DNA from: Linyphia triangularis
Lineage: Eukaryota; Arthropoda; Arachnida; Araneae; Linyphiidae
Assembly: GCA_963978545.1 (NCBI GenBank)
Contig: OZ021731.1
Location: forward strand, 57,027,242-57,091,241
DNA: 64,000 nucleotides
Direction of reading: 5' to 3'
Within the stretch, counting starts at the first letter, position 1. Each line of letters opens with the position of its first letter. The translations under genes were made by a program, and so were the position numbers. Of the stretch, positions 49,691 to 62,735 are shown piece by piece. A model generated the notes under the pieces. The model did not search any database and was not told the DNA's origin. It saw nothing but the letters and a program-made list of their open reading frames with translations.

Positions 49691-51974
49691 CCCAATTCTT
49701 ATGATTAGAAAATATCCAGCTTAGACGAGTTCTTTTTAAATATTCTAAATGACATTTTTTAAACGTCCAGTGACATAAGTGAAGCCAAATTGTGATGCCT
49801 AGAGACAAGTTTACACCACATACATAGCTATTTTATTAAATTCTTAAAAACTATAAACAAATTCATCATCAACAACATTTCATTATAAACAACAAAAATC
49901 ATCATCCCCTAACTAAACCAAAGTCTTATCTTTCCTATAGGCCGAGCAACACCTAGCTAGTGAACTTTGAAAGAGTTGGGGGAAAAATGCAGTTAATTGC
50001 AATTTTAAATATCAACCTAATGAAAAATAGTGGGGAGGTGGGGATGTGGATGTTCAAAAAGGTTTCATATGGAATCATTTTAACAATACTAAACCTTAAA
50101 AATTACTGTAATTAATTAAAATGTAGTTTGAATCCAGTAAATTAAACTTTATTTTAGCAATAAAAACATTTGAGTTTTACGAATGTATCTGCCCTTAACC
50201 CTAATCATTTCCAGTGTGGTTCATTGATAACGTGACATTTTCAGAATATATGAACGAAGCTTTTTTTAAGTAAAAATTATAGTTTCATTCCATATCACGA
50301 GTTAGTGGTATTAAATGTTTATTTTACTGTTCAGCAAAACGTAAAATGGCCATAGTTATAGTCAAATTAATACTTTTTAACATGTTCTAATATTCTTATT
50401 TTTTAACATGTTCTAATATTCTAACGTTTTATAATAAATAAAAAAGTTCTGCATAGAAACAGTGTTGGTAATGAAAGGTTAGAAAATTAAATGACCTTTA
50501 ATAGCAGACAATTCAAGTAACATCAATTACTTCACACGCGTTGGACCGAATAACTAAAAAAAAAATCTAAACAGAAGCTACGTTGTCTGGAGAAAAATCA
50601 AGAAAATAACAGAAACTTTTGCATCTTCCCATTCCGATTCTACCGTTCGAAAACATCGCGAAAAAGACAATGGCAGGCGAGAGCTTTACCTGTACACGGC
50701 CATTGAAAGTGATTTAAGGAACCATTTGTTCTTAAGATTCTTCTTTCCCCCCACACCAAACGATAATGCAGAAGAAAAGAACAACAGCAATAAAAAAAAA
50801 GAACCTAAAAAAAAAGAAAAACGAATTTGCGGCCAAATTCCTATCCAACAGGTCTTTCCCTATGTCCGCTGACCCCAGCGAGCAGGTCAGGTGATAAAGT
50901 GGAAAAAGCGGGGAGGGAGAAAGAAAAAAATAAAAAGCTAGAGTTTAGTGATGCGGCTAAACGTCAAGCTAGTAGTCTTGGTCCCCCCTTCATGTTTTTT
51001 CACTATTATTTTTTTCACAGTCATAATCCTTCTCTGAAAAGGGCCCCCAGGCGGGCCCGGTCCCCTTCCCAAGATCCCTCACGGCAGAATCTCGCAGACG
51101 ATGCATCTTTTTGAAGAGATCGGCCAGGTAGAATGGCCTTGCGTGAGGTTGGGACCGCGGGTTGCCAGAATTGGCGTCTGATGGCCGGTTGGAGAATGTA
51201 AATTCGGTTGTTGGAGCTTGGTATGCCATTAATTATCCGTTGGCTGTTTACCCGTATTCTAATGAATGGATTGCCGAATGCATGCTGTAATTAATTGATC
51301 TTAATGGGCATTTCGGAGTGAAGTTCTTATGTCACGTGGGATAGGGGCATTGCGCGCACTGCGAGTCAGAGAACAACTGGATTGCAATGGAATGTTACTG
51401 CGACATAATTACTTGAAGTTGCTTACGGATCGTGAAATGTAAAACTAGCTTATGTGGCCCGGCGTTGGTGACGCCCGATAATATATGATGAATTGCATTA
51501 GTCTTCGACTTAGGTCATTTTAAATAAGATAGTTGCACAAAAATAAAACAATAGTTTCTAATAAGATCATTCCTGTTAATAGCAAAAATTGCTCACAGAA
51601 ACCACTAATTGACAACTGTGCAGAGATAAAATAAACGATTAAAAGAATGAAGCAATTGTCAGTACTGGATAATTATCAGACGCAAACATTGTTTTCCCCG
51701 AGATTCAGATGCTAAGCTGAAATAGTCAATTAGTTTTTCTGTGACTGAATAGTATGAATGAATATCTAATAGTTTAACTTATTTTTGAAGCATTTTTAAT
51801 CTAGTTTTCTATCTATTTTATCACTAACGGCTGTCAAGTGTTAGATGTTAAAGTGTTTGAAACCCAAAAAAGGCCATGGTTGGATTTCTAAGGCCTCTGG
51901 ATATGCGATATGACATTAATTAATGGTTATTGTCTAACTCTCCTTTTTCTGTTTTATCAATGTAATAGCTAGCT
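49691..51974. other. Unassigned; candidate regulatory block at about 50620-51500
   Basis: 50620-51500 is the largest GC-richer, non-repetitive block in the window. It includes AATTAATTGATCTTAATGGG, TAATTATCCG, CACGTGGGA and GCGCGCACTGCG words, and frames of 95 (plus, 50827-51114) and 79 codons (minus) with no domain. Homeodomain-type TAAT clusters suggest enhancer or promoter DNA. The rest is AT-rich. Confidence 0.3.
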
Positions 51975-52340
51975 AGAGCTGGAGAAAGGTAGTGTGTGTG
52001 GGGGAGAGAAAGGGGGTTCAGGGGGTAAACCTCTGACCCCCCCCCCTCCACCGAAATTATGTATTCTGTCTGGGTAACCGGGAAGGGGGGGGGGGAGGGG
52101 GTATAGCGTTAAAACCCCTTCCGAAATATTTTCCAATACATATTGTATACTAAAACCGAAAACTACTATTCATTATACCTACTCGGGGCATATAATTTCG
52201 AACACCTCAATAAAAACAAAGGGAACAGGTTGGTTGGTGTTTCACAACCTTTTCCATTTTTGTGTAGATGGATAAAAATATATTTTCACAACCCTTCCCC
52301 GAAATAAACGTTTGGCTACAGCCTTGCAATAAAAAAGGTC
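51975..52340. repeat. Degraded element with G/C homopolymer tracts
   Basis: Contains GGGGGTTCAGGGGGTAAACC, runs of 10-11 C and of 10 G (52038-52100), CCGAAATA words in tandem, and an end TTTGGCTACAGCCTTGCA. A related end (CTGGATACGCCATTG) occurs at about 53839. Such GGGGGCGTAGCCA-like ends are common in DNA transposons, but boundaries could not be defined. Confidence 0.35.
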
Positions 52341-54870
52341 TTTTGGCTTTTTTTAGGTGTCTGCAGATCATGGTTGCATTTTTTAAATATATTATAATTT
52401 TTTAACTTTGATTTTAAGACCTAATTATATTTCTTTAGAATTAAAGAGCATTTTTGTTGATTTTTTTTTATTTAGAACTTACATTAGCGTCCTCATTGGA
52501 GGACAAGGAGGCCCCAATAAAGAGAATTTGATTCAGGATATTAAAAATCCTAAAATGAATAAAAATTATGAAATATTTGCTTCGTGTGACTTAATAGTCT
52601 ACATAAAATATAAACATAAACTTAATAGTCTGCATAAACTGTCTATGGAGAAGTTTGCTACAGTGATTTCAGAATAAATTTTTTTTAAATCTTTGGATGG
52701 CCTTGTTTGAACACTTGCAATAAATTGTTCCCTATATTATATGTTTAAAATATTTTGACTTTCAAAACAATTACTTAAAAATTACTTAAAATTTTATTTA
52801 TTTATTTAATTTTTAAATTTTTTTTAATCACTTAAAATGTTGCTGATGTAGTGTTACGCTTATACAAAAAGAATGTCTGTCTATCTACTAAGTACGCGAA
52901 TTCTTTGTAAAAATAAAAATTGAGAATTATTTTTTGTCGCAAAATTATTGAAAAAGGTCACCGATTTGATAAACTTTTTAAAACGAAATGTTATCAAAAT
53001 ATCTCCAAAAAGAAGCTTAATTTGCTAATTTTTTATGTTTTTTTTTTCTATCTCTTATGATAGCAAAATTCAGAGTCTTTATATGCCGCAATTTTTAATT
53101 GAAATTTCCATGCAACAAAATATTCAGTTGCTTTAAATGAGATGAGTATAAATATATGTTTAACTACTTTATAATTTTTTCCAGCTTTAAAAATCAAATT
53201 TTTAATCGATAAGTGGTTATACATTTCTGAAAGAAATGATATTAATTTGTGAAGGACCATTGGCTGTCGACCATTGAAAACTAAAATATTTTGTTCAAAA
53301 TTAAAGACATAAAAAACTGTCATTAAGCAAGGTTTGTTTCAAAGTCATTAACTTTGCAGTTTATCAATTTTTCTTTTTTAAAGGACTTATGTTTCAATTA
53401 CTTCAAAGTAAATTTACCCCAATTCTAAATGTCCTTGATTAAAATGTATGTTATTTACTCATCAAAACAATGTTAGATATAAGTTTCTTATCAAGGTACA
53501 TCTTTGCACTGGCTTATCTACATCGTTTCGGGGGAGGCTGAAACTATTTTTTGAAGTATAATTATTTTTGAATGCTTGATGAAAGTGAAGTAACAAAACT
53601 GTTTTTTTTTTTTAATTAACTCATATTTTAATTAATCTAAATTTTTGATTAATAAATGAAGATGAAATTAAACAAAGAATTACATTATTTTTTTTTTAGA
53701 GAACCCAGTTTACTAATTACTTGTTTACAATATTAAGTCCAACCTTCTAAATTTTTTTGAAATTTTATCTAGAATCTAGAAATTTAATGTAACTTTTTTT
53801 CAATTTTCGGGGGATGTTGCAGTTCTATCAGCCCTCTTCTGGATACGCCATTGCATCTTTCATATATTTTGTCCAACAAGTAGTTGGTCCAATTTGTGTC
53901 TGACAATGTGAATAGGGTATGAAAAATACTTATTAAATATCAATTTTTGACTAATTATAAAAATTATGAAAAGGATGGTTCATGAAACTAATTTGATAAC
54001 TAATTAATCTAATTATTGCATTTCAAAGATTTTTTTTTTTAATTATGCTATTTGTTAAAACACAGTTTGCAAGTGACCCGTACCCACATAATGTACATAA
54101 TACTACATATGTTAGAATTTTTAAATCTTGATTTCAAATATTGAACTTCGTTGGACAAATTTCGAGGGATTGCGTTTTAATCTTATAAAACCGTACAATT
54201 AGAGAGGGGGAAAAATGACATGCAAAGAGATTTATGAAATCTTTTAAGTTTATTTGCAATTCTAATACTGTTTGATTCCAAGGATTAAAATAAAGAGCAA
54301 CATCAAACAAGATTCTGGCAATAAATGTACATTTTTTATTTTATACCCCTTTATGACAATTCTCAAACTAACTTCTAGCATTACCTTTCGTTCCCAATTC
54401 CGTCCTCCTCCTCCTCTTTGTTTTGTTAACTAATTCTGCTTACCGCTTGAGTGGGCGCGCTAACGTTTATTTTTCTGTTGCTGCAGACAAAATCGTCCAT
54501 TTCTTTTTCCTTACTTCGGGATATTTCTTTGGTGTTGCTGTTAGGCGCAACTTTGTTTAAACCGGCAATTTTCTCATTGAATTTTTCCCATGGCATCGGC
54601 CCACCGAATCCAAAGGTAGGTCAAGCGCAGACCTCCTCCTCCCCACAACCTCCTGACCAAGAATAAAAATAGAAAATACACAGTGTTTTGAACACGTGTT
54701 CCTAACACTTGTTTTTTATCACTTCTTTCTGTCTCTATATATTAAAAAAAACACTAGATTAAAAAATATTTCATGAGTATGAAGTTTAGAACATTTGTGT
54801 AGAGAAATGCTTGGGAAAACTGCTGATAAATATTTTTTTTACAGATGCGAACTTTGGTTTTTGAGTTATT
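52341..54870. other. Unassigned AT-rich sequence
   Basis: Minus frame 53048-53323 and plus frame 52408-52677 have no motif. At 54485-54618 a segment lies between an acceptor (CTGTTGCTGCAG) and a donor (AAAG|GTAGGT) and is open in one frame, but the translation is hydrophobic and unrecognised. Confidence 0.35.
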
Positions 54871-54874
54871 ATAC

Positions 54875-55524
54875 TGTTACGAATATCTGTATATTTGTAA
54901 ATATTCCGCAGAATTGATTATGTAAATAGGAAAATTTATGTATATTTCGCATAAGGCAGTGCAAGAGTTTGCTTTCCTGCAATGTGTCTCTTAAAGCTTG
55001 AAAACGAGTTTTACAGAGATAATGCTGGGAAGCGAGTTTTACAAAGAGAAGGTCACTTAACATTATGGTTAATAGCAATATCGCCAAATTGGCGAGAAAT
55101 CGCCAAATGTCGCCAAATTTGGCGACCATTTGGAGGCATTTTTGGTCCATGTATAGGACTTTTCGACTACGATCTGGGAAGTTCTCCAAATTTCTATCTC
55201 TGGAAGATTCGCGAAAGTATTAACTTTCCTATATAAGCCCAAGAGAGCAGGTGATGGAGTTAGTTGACTGGAGTTACTGAGTTAGCTGTCTCTCAGCGAG
55301 CATTCAGAGAGTTCCGAAAGTGAACTGTATTGCATTGTCTTTAGCTGCGATTTTTAGGAGTTGTGTTGTCAAGTTTTTCACTGCTGTTTTGTGCTCTATT
55401 ATTGTGTAAAGAGCTGTATTGAGTGTACTAGAACGAGAAATTCTGAAGTTATATCGGAATAAATTTCTGCAAGTTTTGATCTTCTTTGGCTTCATTCAAG
55501 TCTTTCGAACCCATCCACGCAACA
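54875..55524 (+). mobile_element. Solo LTR of a Ty3/gypsy-type retrotransposon, copy 2
   Basis: Starts TGTTACGAATATC and ends CCATCCACGCAACA, flanked by ATAC on both sides (54871-54874 and 55525-55528), a 4-bp target duplication. It matches copy 1 (12968-13626) in reverse complement. The U3 holds a cluster of CGCCAAA/TTTGGCG words at 55078-55127, a TATATAA box lies at 55230-55236 and an AATAAA at 55458-55463, giving a conventional U3-R-U5 layout. No gag-pol or second LTR flanks it. Frames of 84 and 106 codons inside are shadows. Confidence 0.92.
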
Positions 55525-55528
55525 ATAC

Positions 55529-56269
55529 GTTAAAATGAACGAATTATGTTTGTGCTCCGCGAAACTCTCCAGGGAAAACTAAACAAACTGTAGAAATCTA
55601 TTTTTTTGAAGCCACAGAGGTATTATGTCTTGCTAAAAGACTAACGCCATCAGTTTTTAAAATTTCGATTTAGTTTTAGAGTTAATATCTATCTTTCGAA
55701 ATATTCTATTTTAAGCTCACGATGATTTTCTAAGCAATGATTTTGTAATACTAGTTTTTGTAAAAATTCAGCAGTTTTCAATTTCACATGAAACAGAGGA
55801 CATTGCGAATCATTCCTTTGCCTAGGTGCTGGCGAGAGTTAGAACATGAGAATGAACTTCCTAGTTTTGTTGAAAATAGTTTTAAAATACTAGGTATATT
55901 GATCAACCCCTGCAATAGCAAAAAAAATGCATTTAACTAACATTTTTAACATTGGACATATATTTCACCTGCATTTTTTCCAAAAATACCTCACTCAGAA
56001 TGTAAAAAGTCAAGAAACGATTTTATTTCAATCCTTTTTTATCCAATTATCCAATCCAAATATTTCAGTCTTTTCATCTTTTGTCTTTAATTAATTATAA
56101 AGATATTTTTTAATTTTCGTAATGGATAAAATGGTATTAAACTGCTGAGATATCAAGCTAAGTTATGTTTACAAAAGCAAGAATTAGACTAAATGTTTTA
56201 TATAATCCAAAATTAAAATCTTAAGGTTTATGATGACAGTTGAGTAGCTTCACATATATTTTTCTCAGT
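55529..56269. other. Unassigned AT-rich sequence
   Basis: Nothing recognised. Confidence 0.4.
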
Positions 56270-56850
56270 ATTCGTTTGTTAGATGGGTCATTTGTAAGGA
56301 TATTTAAATCATTACGTCTACGAAACCCACTTAAAATTCGTCTCACAGCATGGCTCCACAAAGAATTGCCTACTCCCTGCAGTGCGCCAAATAGGTATTT
56401 CTTGGCGACAGACATTGGCGACTATTTCCTTTCATAATCCGATGGCAACCTTTCTCAGTCCGTTGCCACCAGACGAAGAACGACGTCGCGCAGTTTCTCG
56501 TTTGGAGTTTTGCAACAAACTTTACGTCAGTGGACTGTACGAAAACTCGCCACGATCTCGGAGTATACAAGATCGTTTGCGTTTATTTTTCTCTAGCCCC
56601 ATCTTGGATATTTTCGTTATTCGACTGTTCAGAATTCTATTGTTTTCTGATATAGTTTGTGTGCAAAGTTCGATCGAAAAGTGCGCGTTTTAAACTTTAG
56701 ATGTGTTGTGCTATCACGTGACATTCACTTGGGTTTTTGTTTGTTGTTATCGTCGTCTGACGTTTTTTGCCCGGGAATTTCTGTAACAAGTGGTTCTACT
56801 GCGGCTGCGTATCTCTTGAGTACAATTATGCGCGGTCTTTGAATTCCATG
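56270..56850 (+). promoter_or_regulatory. CpG-rich island with candidate first exon ending in ATG|GTAAGT
   Basis: About 28 CpG between 56461 and 56850 (counted by eye) against a CpG-poor background. It contains CACGTGAC, GACGTCGCGC-like words and no TATA box at a fixed place. At the right edge ATG (56848-56850) is directly followed by GTAAGTGG, a near-ideal splice donor, so the start codon would close exon 1 and the rest of the coding sequence would lie downstream, probably beyond the window. The frames inside (65, 103 and 61 codons) are most likely 5' UTR/promoter sequence and not protein. Confidence 0.45.
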
Positions 56851-58429
56851 GTAAGTGGATTTTGTTTCATTTTTTACTTTTTATGGTTGTTCTGAAAAAT
56901 TAAGCTTTGCTCCTTAAACGGTTTTTCTTAAAAAGAATTTTCTTAGTTTCTCTTCGATTTATAAATACTTAATTAAAATAGTTGTTATTTTAATTTAAAG
57001 GTTATATTTTGATGTAATTTTTTCTTAACCTTTGAATTATTAAAATTATGAAAGCAACATAATGGAACATTGAAACTTGTATTAATACATTAGGATCATA
57101 ATCATAGTGCATAATCCTAAGAGTTTGTCAAGAGTTAATTACACTGCAATTACGTTTTAACATTCACAAAAAGCGTTTTTCAGTATAATGTAAATTAGAA
57201 ATTTTTTGTTAGCGAACATATAAATATATTTAAAAAAAAAAAAAAAAAAATCTTTCAAATGGCCTAAAGTTATATTTCTAAAACAATCCCTTAGTTATTA
57301 TAATTTATCCAAATTAGCTTCAAATTAAAAAAGTTTCAATTTGGATAAAATTTGTTTTATTCAATTTATCAAAAGGTTAACAAGAGCAGAGAAATTATGT
57401 TGCAGGAATATTTTTTTTTTAAGTGTATGAGCTAATTGAATTTGGATGTGATGGATTTGTATTTAATAACAATCATGTAGCATATATAACAACACCCTCC
57501 AACTACGTTGTGTCAAGTTATCAATCAAAATAATTATTTCAAATGACTGATTATAATTTTTTTTAAAAGTCACATATGTAGGTATTTAAGGAAAATAAAC
57601 ATTTATTGTACCGAAAATATTTTCCATACAAAAAATCAGTTTGGCTATGATTTATTGTCAAATTTGATCTTTTGCTCCTAATAAGAAATTATGATGGAGT
57701 TCCACTATGCAACACAGCATTTTGTTCAAGGTTCAACCATCTTCCTGAATTGTAAAAAGTATAAAATCATAATGGCCAGAATTGTAAAAATTCTGTGCGT
57801 GAAAGAAATTTTATGTTCTCCTTTTTTTTTACGTTTCCTGCCAGAGCTTGCAATGTAAAAAGAAGTGGCAAAACTTTATTGTAAAACATTTATTATTCCA
57901 GATTTTAACTGGCATTTTTATTCAGTACACTAAAATTAGTAGTTAAAATAGGATTATTAAAAAAAAATTACATTAAGCAATTTTGTAGAACGCCACTAGT
58001 GGGCATTAAGCATGTTTTAGTGGGTTCTAAATATTTGTTTTTAATGTTTGAGGAAAGTGATTACAATTAATAAGAAATTTAATAATACATTTATTTTGAG
58101 AAATATCGAAGTTTTAATACTAAGTTATTTTTTAATGTTTTAAAACTTAATTAGAAAAAAAAAAAAAAAAAAAAAAAGATTGCTATTGGATTTTGTATGC
58201 TTAAAAAAGTATAATAAAGTTCATTTTCTTTTAAGAATTTGGGTTAAACTGAAATGTTTTTGACTAAGGAAAGTAATGTTTTTAATTACAATTTTATGAT
58301 TATTCAGGAGGTATACCTGAAAAAAAAAATTGGTCCCAGAAAATTGAGTCATTGCAGAACAACTTATGAATAATTTAACATAACTCATCAATTTTTTTTT
58401 AATATAAATCCATTAATGGTGTCGGCTTC
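56851..58429. other. Unassigned AT-rich sequence, possible first intron
   Basis: If the donor at 56851 is used, this would be intron. A tracts lie at 57232-57250 and 58156-58178. No exon or repeat recognised. Confidence 0.35.
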
Positions 58430-58595
58430 TAATTTTAATTTTAAAAACATCTCTATCGGCAAAATATGCGGTAAACTACTTTTCAAAATTTATTCCTTCA
58501 AAATGAATGTGAATTTATGCACTCACATCCAAATAACTTTTATTTATTCTGATTAAAATAATTTTATTAATTATGAAAACAATTTTGGAAATATA
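58430..58595 (+). repeat. Partial copy of the 39-kb hAT-like family
   Basis: Shares AAAATATGCGGTAAACTACT, AATGAATGTGAATTTA and TTTTATTTATTCTGATTAA with 39415-39600 in the same order. Neither hAT end is present. Confidence 0.75.
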
Positions 58596-58619
58596 AAGAG
58601 TTTCTTCAGTGATCGGTTA

Positions 58620-58870
58620 ATTGCTATTTCAGCGAAATTGGATGACGGCAAGTTGGTTTATTAGTATTCCGTAAAAGTGACCTTTTACTGACAGTGACAG
58701 CCGCCAAAATTTGATGGAATGCATTGTTATCGACATCGAATCTATCTGCCAAGTTTCCTCCCGATTGGATAACGGCAAGGGAGCTAATTATTGCTCGCCA
58801 TGTCGACATAATTAACCACACACATACACACAAAATCGAAGTTAATATAAAGGATTTTAAAAAGTGCACA
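58620..58870 (+). repeat. Dispersed repeat family T, copy 2
   Basis: Blocks TTGGATGACGGCAAGT, AGTGACAG, GGAATGCATTGTTATCGACA, ATCTATCTG, CGATTGGATAACGGCAAG and CACACAAAATCGAAGT match 29995-30320 in order. It follows directly after the partial hAT fragment. Confidence 0.65.
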
Positions 58871-60496
58871 CATTTTAGTTAAATTGCTGCAGAATTGTTC
58901 CTCTTTAAGAATTTTACTATGAAAGTAAACAAATTTTGAAAATTTCCAATTTTTTTTTTTCTTACCAATTCAGCTATGAATCAAATAAAAATTTTAAGAA
59001 ATTTGTCAAGAATTTTTTTACTTTACTACCAATTGATTATTTTAGTACTTGACAAATTAGAAATGATGAATAGAATAACAAATTTTGAAAAGATTATAAA
59101 CCACTCTGAAAATTAGACGTTTTGTTTCATAATTAAGTACTTAACATTTCTTGAATTTCATTGCTGCTCCAAAATTTGAATGTGCTTCAACAAATAGGTT
59201 TATTTCTGTACCAAAAAGGCTTTATAGGCTGCTCCAATTTTCAATATTTGCTGTGCCCCGAAGCTTTTAAAACGGGAGAATCATCCCTGCATTAAGTCTT
59301 TCCCTTATTACTTCATTAATTATATTGAGTGAAAGAGTTTAGTTATATTTATATATTACAAATTATATAGTGTGTATATAATTTGTAATATATAAGTGTT
59401 GGCAACCGTACAGAAATCTTTGCCAAAAATTACTCTACTCAGTATTTTCTGTATCTTGGAAAAATGCTTTGAAATAAAAATATCCAGAAAAATAATCGAA
59501 GTATGGAATTTCCCGCAATATTTCTTTAATGGTATAGCTCATGCAACAGAACTTTCCTTACTAAACTCCTATTCTCGGCTGGGGAGCAAATCCCCATGTG
59601 TATAAATATTTTATGCTGGAACAGTTTATAATCATAGCCATAACCGGTTTTTTTCTCACCTAGCCATGATTTTTTAAGTTTCGGTAAGGAAAACTATCTA
59701 TTTCCCCATGTGTTGGCAACAAACCTATTTTTGAACTTAATTATTAATGCTTTGGTAAGACGTATTCATAACTATTATCCAAAATAAAGCAAGTAAATCC
59801 CTGGAATTATTTTTCAAATCTTTTTTCATATTTCAATTTAGCCTTGTTTTTTATATAACCCAAAAGAATCTCATAACTGAGGTATTACTGTATCTGTACT
59901 CTTAAGAACAAAAGGTACAAAATTCAAAGATTTCTTTGCGGTATTGCTTTAGACCTAAGTGTTCCACTGATTTAAATATTTTATCTCTTTAATGACCATT
60001 TTCTGTATGTCAGGGTAAGATTCTTAGGTAGAAGGCATTTATATCTTTAAAATTTTATTCAGTATTGGAATTTCATTGTACTTCATATGTATTTTAAATA
60101 CTTAATGTTTTGAAAAGACAGTGCGGATAAACTTTTTATTCGAACACAATCATATTCGTTAAGCCGTTTTAGCGTGTTTAGCTAATAAATGATAAACTGA
60201 TCATAATTATTTTACTTAGTATGATACAACATTGTTGACTGTCGTTAATCACCAATGGCGTTTACTTTTTAAAAATATGCATCAAGTTAACAATTATTTG
60301 GTATTGTAAAAATAAACGCAGTTTTACGAATGTTAACTTAAAAATACTGTTGTTTTAACATCATGTATTACAGATAAAAATATCTTAAGTACACGACAAA
60401 GCTTTTGCTTTGGTCATTATTCTTATTCTCCAAAAATCATATATATATATTTTTTTTTTGTCAAATCATTAATGTAAACGCTTTGTGTTTTAAGTC

Positions 60497-60531
<35 letters not shown>

Positions 60532-62735
60532 GTTGAAAAAAGTGAATTTTTTTCGTATTTACAAGTCATGCGCCTCTGTGTTTTCCCTTAAAAGAAAGGA
60601 TGCTTTCAATTTAAAGTTGGAATTCCCAAATAAATATTCTTTTAAAATAGTTGAACGAAAACAATTTCAACTTTTAATGCCTTTATTTATGGTTGCTTCT
60701 ATCTGATATTTAAATATTTAAATTTTTCATGCACAGCGCTTTACAAAAATACAAAATCGTTTTATGGGGAATGCTTATCCATTCTAAAAAATAAAAGAAT
60801 ATTCGAGTGGATTTCTAGGTTTTGTTTTCGGGAAATTCAGCGATGCGAGACGAAAGTCTCTGCTGTATTTTCAGTTTCCAATACGTTGAATACAATAACT
60901 AAACCATCTAGAATGGAAACATTTTATAGAAACTTTAATAACATTTAGAATAATTTCTACATCTTAGCGCGTCATTGAACTTTATATTTCTTCTCCTTCT
61001 TTTTTTTCTTCTTTTGGCATAGATGATTCTTTTCCCCTTTCTTCCATTAAACTTCATCCACTGAATAAATTCGCCTCTTTCTGGACTTCTGTAGCACTGT
61101 AGATTACTTTTATTTTTCTCCAATTTTAACGTTTTAAATTCGTGGGTGGTCATTTTTGAAATTAGTACTTCCAGCAATTGGTTTATTTATTTGATTTGTT
61201 TCTGGAAATAATAATCCTTGATGAGTTTCGCTCAATCCTGTTCTTTTGTAAGGTTTCATAGCTACTAATTACTGCTATTAATTTTTAAAATCGATTTATG
61301 TTTTTTTTTTTTTTTTTTTTTTTCCATCCCACGAAATAGGTTTGTTGCTTAAGTTTTTAGGTATAATTCATTTCAAAAGCTTTAATACTTTTCTTGACAA
61401 AAGTTACATTTTTACACACCGTGCAAGGTTGTCATAAATATGCCATTTTAAAAACTTTAATTTTCCGCAAGCATTGTTTGCAATATTTCAACTCTGAATT
61501 ATGTGATAATTTAATGATTTATGATCAGGGCATTTATTTTTGAGTTTTTAAAGCAACGTTAGACTCCGAAGTTCTTAAAAGTTTAATCTTTTCTAGCTTT
61601 TTTTTTTTTTTTAGCGAGTAATCTTTTCAGAAGCCATATTCCAACAGAGAGATAGATCTACGTCAGTCTTTTTATCTGTTACGACACGAATAATTTTTTT
61701 TTTTTCGTCTCTTAATAATTTGGAAGTATAAAGCCGCGAAACACTTATTTGTCTGTACATTTTATTTTGTTTTGACAAACTAACTTTTATGATTTATAAG
61801 TGAGAAATATTTGAAGCTCGAGAGACACAATATAGTTGATATTTATTAATTCTGTTAGCCGTTTTGTTCACCACTACAACTATGACAACAACCGCTACTA
61901 TGATGATTAAACTGAAAATTATATTATGATAGTTTATTTTGCCAACAATTTTTTCTCTGAAAAACTTTCTAAAAGTCAGTGTTTTTAAGACTATAAATGA
62001 CGTTCATCAACCTTTTTGGGACCGCATATGGCACCATCCAAATTTGAAAATTTTCGTATATATATATATTTTAAAGTTTCATACATGTTTTTAAAAACTA
62101 TGTTGAAAAATAAGTAAAGTCTCGGGCCCTATTACTAGAAACTATCTTTGATGGTGTCTCTGTATAATCATGACTAATAAACTAACATGCATCCAAATTG
62201 CTTCTGGACTGAAAGAGTTAAACATGCAAAATTGTATAGATACTTTATTACACTCATATTTTGAAAAATATTCGATTTCGCAGAAATTTTTCAATGTGTT
62301 TTTTTCTAACTCTATGGAATTATTGACCACTCCAAACTTTTCTTAACTTTAATCTTGAACTTGATATGCTGTTCTTTAGTGAAAGCGTGGGTTTTCACAG
62401 GTTCAACAACGTTCAAGTGCAAAAGCGTTAAACTTCCCACGCAATCCTAGGAAGTGTCGCCCCGATTATTAAGTTATCTGCTTCGGGGTTTATTTATTAC
62501 GTGGAAATAATTGCAAAAGGGTATTAAAATTTACTTTCTGGGTTATTTTATTTATAACAAGCAACATTTATGCTTTTCGATTTTGACAACCTAAAGAAAA
62601 AAAGCTGAAAGTAAACAGGGTTTTCAATTATAATTTCCTCTCAATCACGGGATACTTATCATTAAAAAATTGAAAGAGAATTGTAATTTAAAATTGAGGT
62701 AGGTTTCGAAATTCTCAATGTAAAAATAAAGCAGA
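58871..62735. other. Unassigned AT-rich sequence
   Basis: Contains a TATATTACAAATTATA-type hairpin at 59348-59394, an A tract at 60501-60528 and T tracts at 61301-61323 and 61600-61611. Short frames have no motif; no element boundary found. Confidence 0.4.

Noticed and set aside
54485..54618. Internal exon between CTGTTGCTGCAG and AAAG|GTAGGT
   Set aside because: Splice signals are fair, but the open frame gives a hydrophobic, leucine/serine-rich peptide with no recognisable family.
54982..55236. Frames inside the solo LTR as genes
   Set aside because: They lie in U3 on both strands and are not kept open in the other LTR copy.
56382..56693. 103-codon plus frame as a protein
   Set aside because: Read-through of a CpG-rich region; overlapping frames of similar length occur in other phases, and the ATG|GTAAGT at 56848 gives a better start in a 5' UTR exon model.
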